From the NCBI GenBank assembly GCA_963784195.1, contig CAWARA010000003.1, positions 13,802 through 77,801 on the forward strand: DNA of 64,000 nt. The letters run 5' to 3'. The first letter of the stretch is position 1. Each line of letters begins with the position of its first letter. The notes under the pieces are model-generated. The model was not told the origin of the DNA. It ran no database searches and worked only from the letters and a program-made list of their open reading frames with translations. Positions 52,490 through 62,112 of the stretch are shown here, piece by piece. The DNA comes from CAVQAH01 sp963784195 (GTDB lineage: Bacteria > Acidobacteriota > Vicinamibacteria > Vicinamibacterales > 2-12-FULL-66-21). The translations under genes and the position numbers were made by a program.

Positions 52490-55450
52490 CTATTGCTTGA
52501 CGGCCGTACTCGGAGGATCCGCGGGCGTCTCCCCGAGAAACGAGACCGTCACTTTCGGCGCCGACGTCGGCGACAGCTGGCGGACCTGAGCCGCGGTGTT
52601 CGCGGGTGCCGAAACGATGCAGCGATACCGGCCTGGGTCGAGCACACGCTGAATGATCTGGTCGCGGTCGCCCAGGACCGTCGCTCTGTCGACGACTTCC
52701 GAGTCGAATCCGCTTGGCGCCGCCCCGGCCTGGCCCTTCACCCGTCGCAGTTCCAGTACGTACCGGATCCGCACTGTCGGGACCGGATTGAACGGCGCCC
52801 AATCGAACACGGCAGGGATTTCGACAGCAACCGTCTGACGGGCCGGCACGTCGAATTCGTAAAGCGCCGGAAGCCGAGCGGGAATCCGCCACTCGAGCGT
52901 TGGTTCGTTGCGCGGCTCGAGTAGCATCGATGTCGGGCCGACGGACCGACAACACGTTCAGCGCGACGGGATGTTCCATCCGCGAGCCGCCCTTCGCACG
53001 TGTTGGAGGACCGCCGACTCGAACCACGTATTCGCCAGGGGAAAGGACTCGTTCGATGGTTGGCTCGTCCGGCCGTCCCTGATCGATGAGTTCGGTGCCT
53101 TTGAACAGTTCGAGTCGCAGCGGCTGGTCAGCGCTGGGGCTGGACGGCTCCGAGTTGTCCACTTCGGCGGGTTCGGTGGGTGCTTCAGCGATAGGCTTGT
53201 CACGGCGCGAGTCGGCGGCCCGGAGGATTTGCGGGCTTGCGCTGACCAGCACCGCTGCCGGATTGCGCACGACCAGCTTCTGCTCCGTGGGGACCTGCTC
53301 CAGAAGGTGGACCGTCGAGCCGTCGCCGAAATCCGCGTTCTTCGTTGACGGCTCTTTCTCTTTGCCGGCGTTCAGTTCGAGTTTGAGCGTGTACTGCCCC
53401 TCCATGCGCTCGCGGTCTGGAGCGTCGGTACCGAGTGAACGGCCAGCCGCCTGCAGGGCCCGCACATCCAGCACGAGCCCAACGGACGAGAACCGGCCAA
53501 TTCCCGATGTTCGATCCGGGGAGCCCGCTTCCAGCGAGTAGCACCCCCAGCCGAGGTACCGATCGATTGTCGGCCGATCTTCCTCGCCGACCACACGGCG
53601 ATTCGTGCGGCGTGTGCAATCCGGCTCGCGTCCGCCGGTCACCGGTGCCCGGAGTCCACTCGATCAGGGTCAGCGACAGATCCGGCCTGGACCCCGCGCT
53701 GGGGCTCTCCACCAGCTGTTCCGGAATCGTCGCAACAACGCGCTGTGGAAAGGCCACGCGGAAATCTCGTCGCGTCGGCAAGTCGGTAATCGACTGCAGC
53801 GCCGTCACGGTCTGCCCGGGTGGCGCCATGTCGATTCGGGGCTTCCAGGTTCGCACGTCGTCGATGACCAGCGCCAGCGCCATTCCGAGTGGAACGAGCA
53901 GCGCAACGGCAAGAACGCGCCTCGGAGTGATCGTCGTACGGAAAGACCGGTACAGCTCCGCAGGATTGCGCATGGCAGTTGCCCGGTTCGCATCCGATGC
54001 CCGCGCGGCCTGGCGCGGATCCGCGGCAGCACGCGTGATTGGAAAATGATCGACCAGTGAGAACGCTGACGCAATCGCCGCCGACGTCGGCGTGAGAAAC
54101 AGCCACATGCCTTCAATCAGCCGCGACACTTCGTCGATGTCGGCATGCGGATGGAGACGCCGTGCGAGCCACAGGAGTACCGCTGTGGTCAGGACTCCGC
54201 ACGAGGCTCCGACCAACGTCTCCAGCACACCCCTGACGCGACGGGAGTACCAGAGGCGTCGAAACGGGGTGACATCTGGCAGCTGTCGCTCCCCGCCGAC
54301 GAGGCCAAAACCCAGGATCGTGCCGAGGCGGATGATCGCGACGAACACGCTGATGGAGAGTGGCGCTGCGACGAGCGCGACGATCCAGTTCGTCAAACGA
54401 TTGGAGAAGGAGATGGACGCGAGCAGGATTCCAACACCGATCAGCGCGGGACCCAATACCCAGGCCGCCGCGGCGAACGCCTGTTGAACCGCCGCCGCGC
54501 CGCGATCGTAGTGAAGCCAGATCGGCGACAGCCGTCTCACGGCGGACGCCGCCAGAGCGACCGACGACACGAGCACAGCCACCACATACACGGTGTAGAA
54601 GGTGGCGGCCGGTTGCGCCTCGAGCGTTGCCGCCAGGTGGATGCTTATCAGACTCGCGCCTGCCGCCGCCCACGCCGTCACAGTCCACAGAAACCCGGCC
54701 GAGAACCGTCTCGCCTCCCGGGCGGCAGCATCGCGCGCGAGTGAGCCAGCCGTCGAAAGGCGCCGCCGAACGTCTCGCACCAGGGCGTGAAAGCCGCCCG
54801 CTCCCGGTGGCGCTTGAGGGCTGACACCGGCCTGAATCGTCCGGTAGTAACCGAGGGGCGACCCAGTGGCGCGAAGACGGCCGAGCAGCGCGTAGGTCTG
54901 ATCTCGCGTCCACTCGTGCTGGGAGTGCAGGCGTGCCCGAAGCGCGCCGGCGGCGCGGAACATCTCGTCGCCTTTCAACTGCGCAAGTGCCGCGAGTGCT
55001 CGCTCCATGTCCTCCGGCCGATGAGCGTTCTCGGCGGTGAGAGCAATGAGCGCGTCGAGTGATTCCGGATTCCCCTCGCCAATGCCGCGCAATCGCAGAC
55101 GTCCCCGGCAATACCGTGCGGCGTCACGCCGTTCGGCAAGGCTATCGTGCTCGAACGTGGTCAGTCGCCCGTCGACAGCTGCGCGGGCGGCGCCGTCGAG
55201 CGTGGCCAGATCGCGTTCGATCTGATCCACGATCGACGCGTCCTTCTCGGCGATCCACATGTCCACGAGCGCGCCGGCAGCTGCAGGGTAATCCGTGGAG
55301 ACGACTGCGAGTGCCGAGGCGGCATTCGCGCGTACCTTTCGGATCCAGATCCACCATGTACGGACGGATGACGGCAATCGGATCGCGCGACCCGCTCGGT
55401 TGGTTCGGCGTCGGCACCGTAGGCGTTGCGGACTTGACGGCAGGCATCAT
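52490..55450 (-). CDS. HEAT-like, multi-TM membrane protein of the STAND operon, three frame breaks
   Basis: About 985 residues. ATG 55450 overlaps the STAND stop (ATGA). Residues 1-215 are alpha-helical repeats, HEAT-like (AASALAVVSTDYPAAAGALV, ALAALAQLKGDEMFRAAGAL). About seven membrane helices follow (LWTVTAWAAAGASLISIHLA, FYTVYVVAVLVSSVALAASA, NWIVALVAAPLSISVFVAII, VLAVALLVPLGMALALVI). The last ~450 residues are beta-rich and extracytoplasmic-like (LEWRIPARLPALYEFDVPAR, VRIRYVLELRRV, YRCIVSAPANTAA). Frame breaks lie near 55355, 53635 and 52930. No known family as a whole. Its place as third gene of a TIR-SIR2/STAND operon makes it a candidate membrane effector or envelope sensor. Confidence 0.75.
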
Positions 55451-57522
55451 GACGGTGCCCCAATCTTTCTGGCAATTTCAAGGAACGTGGCCCGATCGAG
55501 CACTTCTCGCGACGCGATGAGGCTCCGCGCGACCCGCACGGCTTTCTCCTGGGTGTCCACAAGCGTCAGTTGTGGCAGCAAGGCGCGCAGCTCGGTCGCG
55601 GAGAGCAGCCGGCTCCCTTCGAAGCCGCTCGAGCTGAAGAGCGCTTCGAGCGATGGGTGGCTCGTGCTGTAGCGAATCGCCCAGTCTCGCAGCGTCTCAG
55701 GCGCCACGTGATGGAACACAGCGTTTCGGAACATCAGTTCGTTGCCGGCATCCGACCAGCGGAGCAGCATCCTGTGCTGATCGAGCGTCTTGAACAGGGA
55801 CACAGGCAGCGCCTCGTGAATCGACCCCTCGAGACGGGCCTGGAGCGCCCTCAACGAGCGCTCGACACGCGCGTAGTCGGAGTTGCTCGTCAGCTCTTCG
55901 AGGATCGGCTCGATCAGGAACTCGTGCGTGATCTCGTAGTAGTCGCCGTCCAGCTTTCGCTCGCGGCGAACGATGCGCCGTTTCTCGAGCCGGTCGAGCA
56001 GCCGTGCCCGGTTCGCCCAGTTGCGGCTTTCCACTTCCACCAGGCGCTTTCGCTCGACGATGTTGCGTGTGCCGCTGAAGGTGATGAGCGGCGACAGAAT
56101 GTCGAGGATTTCGAGGACGTCGAATGGTGTCAACGCCGGCTCGTCCGCCCGGCCGGGATCCCGCAGGAACTCCTTGAACGAGGCCCGTAACAGCTCGTCG
56201 ACGCCGCCACCGAGGGACCGTTCGTCGATGGCGCTCGTGCCGTCCGCCGCCCCTTCCTGTTTCTGGAAGTTCTCCCACATCCGGAAGCAGACGATCTGGA
56301 GCGGACCGGGTTCGACCGAATCCTCTTCGAGCGCCAGTCCGTTCACGATCGCGTTCACGCACGACGGCAGGATGCGATAGTCGCGGCGCTTGATTGGTCC
56401 GTCAATCGCTTCTTTCGCTTCGTCCATCGAAAGCCAGCCCAACCGGTAGAGCGACGATTCCAGCTCGGGCACGAATCGCCGCAACCGCCCGAGTCGTGCG
56501 AGGTACTCTTCCCGCAGCGAGAAGACGTATCGAATCGGCAGATCCACGGCATTGCGATTCCAGGACGACGAGGCGACGTACAGCTTCTGGATCTCGTCGA
56601 ACAGATGCTCGCGGAGATGCCAATCCAGGGATGGCGATGCGCTCGGCAACTGTCGAATGCGCGTGGCACGCGGACGGCCTGCGAATCGCGTGAACACTTC
56701 CTCGAATTGATCGAACAAGAGGACGAGGCCAAAGCAGGATCGCGCGGCGCCGTAGGTCGCGGTCAGGTTTTCGTAGAACGGCCGCAGGCCTGCGGGTGAG
56801 GCGTGCAGCCACGAGACGATCGCGCGGTATGCCGAACGAAGTTGCGAATCCGACAGGATGGACCGAAGCTTGCCCAACGCGGTTGTCAGGCTCAGGTTTT
56901 CTTCAGCGCCGCGGTCGCCGAGGCCGGCGTAGCGCAACGCGCCGAAGTGGTCGCTCAGCCCGATGGGCTCGACCGTTTTGCGCAGTACGCGGCACAGGTA
57001 CGGAGTGGCATACGTGAAAGGCGGCATGATGCCGTCTGACGATTCGAACCGCACGCTACGGACCGTTCCGCTCGCCACGGTGTTCGCGTCTGCAACGGGC
57101 GACAACAGTTGCCGGTGCAGGGCGCCGGCTACCGGAACGGAATCGAAGGCCTCGAGCAGCGTTTCGATCGTGTCCTCCTCCCGGAGCTTCAGCTCCGCCA
57201 TCGTGTTGTCGAGAGCGGCCACCTCGGATTCGAGCGGTGGAAAGAGCGAGTGCAAGGTGTCGCGGCGAAGCGAGTCGACGGGTTCGTCGCCGGGCCGGGA
57301 TCGCACCGTCAGCCATCCGTGCGCCTCGAGTGCAGGGATGATGCGCGCGTTGAGCAGCGACGTCTTCCCTGCTCCTGACGGCGCATGCAGCACGGTCAGT
57401 CGCGTTCCCAGAATGCGCGACGTGAGTTGCGCCGCCTCTCGTTCGCGCCCGAAGAACAGCGTCGCGTCCTCGACCTGGTAGCTGTCCTGTCCCTTGTACG
57501 GGTTGTCGCGATCGACGCTCAT
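55447..57522 (-). CDS. nSTAND1-type ATPase
   Basis: 691 residues, intact. N-terminal nSTAND1 signature: NPYKGQDSYQVEDATLFFGR. Walker A APSGAGKTS (47-55), Walker B LVLLFDQFEE (266-275) with the DQFEE form typical of nSTAND1, and sensor-like VFSLREEYLARLGRL at ~330. The C-terminal half is a winged-helix/helical region (ITHEFLIEPILEELTSN) without WD40 or TPR repeats, unusual for a STAND sensor; repeats are instead supplied by the downstream HEAT-like protein. Start ATG 57522 overlaps the SIR2 stop by four bases, and its own stop overlaps the next start likewise. Expected role: nucleotide-dependent switch that oligomerises on detecting a trigger and activates the effectors. Confidence 0.9.
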   Translation of the reverse strand: MSVDRDNPYKGQDSYQVEDATLFFGREREAAQLTSRILGTRLTVLHAPSGAGKTSLLNARIIPALEAHGWLTVRSRPGDEPVDSLRRDTLHSLFPPLESEVAALDNTMAELKLREEDTIETLLEAFDSVPVAGALHRQLLSPVADANTVASGTVRSVRFESSDGIMPPFTYATPYLCRVLRKTVEPIGLSDHFGALRYAGLGDRGAEENLSLTTALGKLRSILSDSQLRSAYRAIVSWLHASPAGLRPFYENLTATYGAARSCFGLVLLFDQFEEVFTRFAGRPRATRIRQLPSASPSLDWHLREHLFDEIQKLYVASSSWNRNAVDLPIRYVFSLREEYLARLGRLRRFVPELESSLYRLGWLSMDEAKEAIDGPIKRRDYRILPSCVNAIVNGLALEEDSVEPGPLQIVCFRMWENFQKQEGAADGTSAIDERSLGGGVDELLRASFKEFLRDPGRADEPALTPFDVLEILDILSPLITFSGTRNIVERKRLVEVESRNWANRARLLDRLEKRRIVRRERKLDGDYYEITHEFLIEPILEELTSNSDYARVERSLRALQARLEGSIHEALPVSLFKTLDQHRMLLRWSDAGNELMFRNAVFHHVAPETLRDWAIRYSTSHPSLEALFSSSGFEGSRLLSATELRALLPQLTLVDTQEKAVRVARSLIASREVLDRATFLEIARKIGAPS

Positions 57523-59638
57523 GCCGACCGCCTCAATTCATCGCCGCCCAGCCGGCGCTCGATCTCTTCGAGCAGCGTCACGCCTTCGCATTCGAGCGCT
57601 TGCATCGAGAGGTGGCCCCAACGGCCGATCAGACTTGCCGAGAGCGCCTTTTCCATCTGGTAGAGCGCGTCAGCATCGACCGGCAGGGGGTACTGGACCG
57701 CAAACCGATCGATGTTGTTGCGCACCAGATTGTGGAAGAGCGTCCGGCGCAGATGCCGCATCGCTGGGTCCGTCCAGTAGTATCCGAGGAGCAGCAGCGG
57801 CTTGGTGGTGACGCGGCCCGTGATGAACGGCGGCACGGCCTGCAACTCGAACACGTCATAGTGATCCGTCGAAATCGCGCAGCTCTCGTCGACGTCTTCG
57901 GATCCGTGAAACTTGTAGAGAATCGGATGATCCGGATTCCCTTCGAACGTCAGCTTGTCGATCGGCACGTCCGTCACCGTCAGCTCCTGCATCGCCGCGT
58001 CGGCCGCGTGCCAGTCGCTGGCACCCACGTCGAAGGTAGCCTGCTGCCCACCCTCCAGCTGAACGAGAGCCTCACGAAGCGGGCGAATTCTGAATTCGGT
58101 CACGCCGACCGGCGGAAATGGACTGCCATCGTTCTTGCCCGTGCGATACTGCACGACTCGCGTGAACGACATGCCGGCGAGCAGGAGCGCACGCTCGAGC
58201 ATCACGTCGTGGTTCGTGGTGACGATGAGCGGTCGGCGGTTGACGTCCTGCGTTCTCGGCTTGATGCGCCGCTCAATCGCGCGCTTCACGACGCGTGCGA
58301 TCGCCCGATGGGTGGCCGGCAGCTCCGACGCAGCGGTCAGTTCCTGGCGCACGACTTTCTGCAACTCGGGGTCCGTGTTCTGAATCGCGTAGTACATGCC
58401 CGCCAGATCGATCGGCGGAATCCAGGCTCGTTCGCCCAGCGCCAACCCGATCTTCCGCAGCAGCGTACGCGACACGGAGTAGAGGGACGGCTGCCGCGCG
58501 GCAGCCGGACCGAGGATGAACACGACCTCCTGATTGATCAGCCAGCGAGCGAGCTTCCGGCCGGCCTCGTCGATGAGCGGGCTCGTCGGCCGCCGCGTCA
58601 CCTGATCCGCCCGGTTGATCGACGTATCCGGCTTGATGCGATCGCGAAGCGCCGTCAACGCGTTCTCATCGTCCAGGCTCGTTCGGAACTCGACCCATGT
58701 GCTTGGCTGAAGAAACGACGGCAGGCGTACGCGCTCGCGCGCGACGCGCAGCAGGATGGGGAACACGGCGCCGCGGGCCGCTTCCAGCTCCGGCGACAAA
58801 CGACTGTCGGATCGTCGGCCGGCCAACTTGCGGCAGTCGCTTCGCTGATGCAGACCGCCGTTCGTCCGAGCTCGCGCCGGGCCAGCTCGAGGACCGTCTT
58901 CCAGGCATTCGGTGGGACCGACTCCCAGGATCGGGACAATACGCGCACATTCGCAGTCGTGAGACGTGCGATGAGGTCCTGCGCGATCTGCGCATCCTGC
59001 GACAGATAGATGAACGCCGCGTCGTATCGGACGTCCGTGCGCGGCCGCGTGGCGTCGATCCATCGGCGCATGTCGTCGCTCAACTCGGCCGATGTCACGA
59101 GTTGGAGCAGCCGTCGTGCAAACATGACGACCACCGGCTGTTGGTCGCCATTGGTCGACGCCGGCGGGACGGTGGCCAGCGCGTCGACAAGGTCTCCGCA
59201 CCGGCGTGCGTACACGTAAAGCGCCTCTTCACGTCCGGCCGGCAATGCGCGCCGCCATTGCACGGGAATCGCGACCGCGGGGGCTTCCTGCTCGACCAGC
59301 TTGACCAGCTCGTCCCACTCGAACTGGCCCTTCTCGAGAATGGCCACGAACCACTCCCTGTCCGCCGGGAGCCTGTCCGCAAGGAACGCCTGGACGCGGT
59401 GGTCGTCTTCCTTCGCAAAACGCAGTTTGCGAACGAATTCACGGACGCGGCCGTTGCTCTCCAAATCCTGCTGAATCAGTAAGAGGACGTCCTGGTACCT
59501 GTCGGCGTGATATTGGTAATAGTCAATGTAGAGCTTCGACATCAGGAACTGCGCGAACACGGCGGGCCGCGGGTACACACGCTCGACCAGCTCGAGCAAT
59601 TCACTGCGTTCGTCGGTTGTGAGTTCCAGGTTTGCCAT
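57519..59638 (-). CDS. EAD-like/TIR/SIR2 fusion protein, one frame break
   Basis: About 706 residues. Residues 1-85 resemble effector-associated domains (LTTDERSELLELVERVYPRP, YQDVLLLIQQDLESNGRVRE). ~204-325 is a TIR domain: YDAAFIYLSQDAQIAQDLIA, VRVLSRSWESVPPNAWKTVL, LPSFLQPSTWVEFR; Glu251 lies 5 residues after Trp246, the catalytic Glu position of NADase TIRs. The frame shifts near 58797 inside the TIR domain. ~364-640 is SIR2-like: TTNHD (474-478), KFHG (576-579), ISTDHYDVF, LLLLGYYWTDPAM. The NAD-binding GAGxS is replaced by GPAAA (377), so the SIR2 part may be inactive or altered. Starts 46 bases from a divergent EAD1-trypsin gene; its stop overlaps the STAND start. Likely effector that depletes or converts NAD+ when triggered. 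Confidence 0.85.
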
Positions 59639-59684
59639 GTGTCAGCCTTGCCCTCGAATGAACGAGCGGCTATCGTGATGCCTC
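59639..59684. promoter_or_regulatory. 46-bp divergent promoter between two EAD genes
   Basis: The only DNA between the starts of the EAD/TIR/SIR2 operon (minus) and the EAD1-trypsin gene (plus). Two promoters cannot both fit without overlap, so the genes are probably co-regulated or transcribed mutually exclusively, or the promoters lie inside the opposite gene. No clear -10/-35 pair seen. Confidence 0.45.
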
Positions 59685-60812
59685 ATGGCGCTCACGACGA
59701 AGCAGCGGCTCGAATTGGCCACCGCGATGCTGTCGGCCTTCCCCCGCCAAGCCGATCTCAAGCGAATGCTCTACCTGCGGGTTGGTCGTTCGCTCGATGA
59801 GATCGCGGGCGAAGGCCCGACGAGGGAACTTGTCGTCGAAGTCATCCAAAGCGCGGAAGCCGAGGGGTGGACGCGCGATCTCGTCAACGGCTCGATCGAA
59901 GACAACCCCGGGAACGAGCTCCTCCAAGGGTTCTACGACACGAGCTGGATCGCGCTCGACACGCCCAAGCGGAGCGCGCTCGAAACCATCATTCGCAAAG
60001 GCGTCGAATTCCTCGACGTGGATCCCTGGATCGATCTCCTGATCCAGATGTCGCGGCGCGTCTGCCGCATCGAAGTCGAGACACAGATGGACATTGGGTT
60101 CGGCACAGGGTTTCTCCTCGGCCGCCCGGATGTGGTGATCACGAACTATCACGTGCTCGCGCCGGCGATCGCAAAGCAGCTGGGCACGCCCGGACCGCAA
60201 GGGAGGCTCGCGGAACCAGCCAAGGTCAGATTTCGATTCGACTATCGCAAGTTGCCGGACGGATCGCTGAATAGCGGCAAGATCTACGCGCTGCATCAGA
60301 ACTGGCTCCTCGACTGGAGTCCGACGAGCAAGGCCGATACATCCGGGACCGGCACGGCCGCAGCCGACGAGCTCGACTACGCCCTGGTACGGCTCGCCGC
60401 GCCCGCTGGGAACGATCTCGTTCCGCAATTGGGTGGAGCCTCGGCGCAGCGCAAGTGGGTGGATCCGCCGGCCACGCCGGCGGCGCTGGCGGAAGGGGCG
60501 CCGCTCTCGATCCTCCAGCATCCCGATGCCGATCACTTGAAGCTTGCGCTCGAGAGCAATGCCATCGTCAAGGTCACGCCGACGCGGGTGCAGTATCGGA
60601 CCAACACCCTCGGCGGGTCGTCGGGCTCGCCGTGCTTCACGCAGAAGTGGGAACTTGCCGCGCTCCATCACCGCGGCGACCCGAAATACCCCGACCTCGG
60701 CGGTCCGACGAATCAGGGCATCCCGATCGGCGCCATTCTCGCGCTGATGAAGACTCGGGGCACGGACAAACATCTGGTATCGCCCCCTCCCTCAGAGCGG
60801 GTGGGCAGTTAG
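59685..60812 (+). CDS. EAD1-trypsin serine protease
   Basis: 375 residues, intact. Residues 1-85 are a clear effector-associated domain 1: LSAFPRQADLKRMLYLRVGR, SLDEIAGEGPTRELVVEVIQ, SAEAEGWTRDLVNGSIEDNP. The trypsin-2 domain spans ~120-350 with His156 (TNYHVL), Asp231 (ELDYALVRL) and Ser313 (GGSSGSPCF). No signal peptide. EAD1 mediates homotypic contacts between the parts of prokaryotic conflict systems; the partner here is likely the EAD-like N-terminus of the divergent TIR-SIR2 protein. Converges with, and overlaps by 4 bases, the phosphoesterase gene (stop 60812). Confidence 0.93.
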   Translation: MALTTKQRLELATAMLSAFPRQADLKRMLYLRVGRSLDEIAGEGPTRELVVEVIQSAEAEGWTRDLVNGSIEDNPGNELLQGFYDTSWIALDTPKRSALETIIRKGVEFLDVDPWIDLLIQMSRRVCRIEVETQMDIGFGTGFLLGRPDVVITNYHVLAPAIAKQLGTPGPQGRLAEPAKVRFRFDYRKLPDGSLNSGKIYALHQNWLLDWSPTSKADTSGTGTAAADELDYALVRLAAPAGNDLVPQLGGASAQRKWVDPPATPAALAEGAPLSILQHPDADHLKLALESNAIVKVTPTRVQYRTNTLGGSSGSPCFTQKWELAALHHRGDPKYPDLGGPTNQGIPIGAILALMKTRGTDKHLVSPPPSERVGS

Positions 60813-62103
60813 ACGATCTCGTTCTTCAGAATCTCCTGGCCATTGGCGAGCAGGACCCGCTCGGTCAACCTGGGCCCGTTCAGTTCGAGCGTCATGAACC
60901 CGTGCGGCACGAATCTGTCTTCCTCGCCGACGATGTCAGGGTTCGGGCCGTCGAGCGCGAGACAGGATGGACTGTCGCTCGTCGCGGCGAACCGCTTCCA
61001 CATCACGCTGCCGACGCTCCGTTCGGTCGGCGCGTCTATCACTTCTTGTTTCCGTGGTTCGGGAATACCGCCGTTCCCGAGGCACCGGCCCAGCAAGCCG
61101 TAGCGCGGATGCGCGTCGTAGATCACGGACTGATGCTCGTGGCCCCAGGTACCACGCCTTGATCGCCTTGGCGTCCAGCAGGTGGCGCAGGGCTGCGTCC
61201 AGTTTCGGACCCTGCTTGCCAAGGCGCGAGAACAACTGCTGATGGGAGAACAGCACCAGCTTCTTCGCCTTCCCGCCGTTGGCCGCGGTTGATTGCTTGA
61301 TCACCAGGTTCAGCCAGGCGACCTGCTCGTTGTCCATGTCGTGATCGACATAGGCCGTGTCGAGCACGACCAGGAGCCAATGCGCGTTTTCGAAGGCGAG
61401 GTAGCTGGATTTCTGTCCAATCGCCGGCAGCGCGAGTGCGTAGTAGCCGAACCCGCCCGAGTACATCTCGTGGTTCGAGTTCACGGCGACGGTGCGTTTC
61501 CCGGCCGTCGTTGGCCACACGTTCAGGAAGCGTTCCTGCACTTCGTCCTCTGTGCCGGAGTAGTAGACGTCCCCGAGGTGCATCAGCAACTCGAAGCCGC
61601 CGATCGTTCGCATCTGCTCGGCGATCTTCGGCGCGCCGTACAGGCCAGTGCCCCAGTCCGAAGCCATCGCGATTTTCGCGTCGTCCGAGAATCCGATCCG
61701 GCGTCGTCGTCGTGGGTCGTACCATCGGATGCGCCTGGGTGCGATCGATGTGGTCGAACAGGCTGACAATCCAGCCGATCCAGTCGCCGCCGCCGAGGCC
61801 CGCGCCGAATTTGACCTCGAGGCCGCCGGACTCGAGCGCGCGCGCATCGTCTGCCTGACGGGCGAGCTCGCTCTGCAGGATCGAGACCTCGCGGTCGGGC
61901 ACGGTGATCATCAGCTTCGATCCCGTGTCGGCCGTCTCCTGCCGCAGCCGTTCCATGATCTGGTAGTAGCGCTCGACGCGTAGCCGCTCCTCCGGCGTTT
62001 CGACGCCGCGGCGCTTCGATTCGCGCCCCTCGGTAATCGGTGGCTGGAGGCTCTCGAGGGTCACGATCCTTTCCCGCACACCACCTGCGACTTGCTGCGC
62101 CAT
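60809..62103 (-). CDS. calcineurin-like metallophosphoesterase, two frame breaks
   Basis: About 430 residues. The N-terminal ~120 residues are helical (EERLRVERYYQIMERLRQET, VPDREVSILQSELARQADDA). The catalytic domain keeps most metal motifs: ASDWGTG (DxG), HLGDVYYSG (GDxxY), NSNHEMY (GNHE with Gly replaced), LFSHQQ and GHEHQS (GHxH). GDxxY points to the purple-acid-phosphatase-like branch. Frame breaks lie near 61725 (QAHPMVR to KIAMASDWG) and 61150 (KAIKAWYL to GHEHQSVIYDA). It follows the trypsin-like gene at 62113 on the same strand after 9 bases, so they form an operon. Substrate may be a nucleotide, nucleic acid or phospholipid. Confidence 0.8.
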
Positions 62104-62112
62104 AGTGACCCC

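Noticed and set aside
57600..59482. Plus-strand open frames opposite the TIR-SIR2 gene
   Set aside because: Shadow of the minus-strand EAD/TIR/SIR2 gene; no domains.
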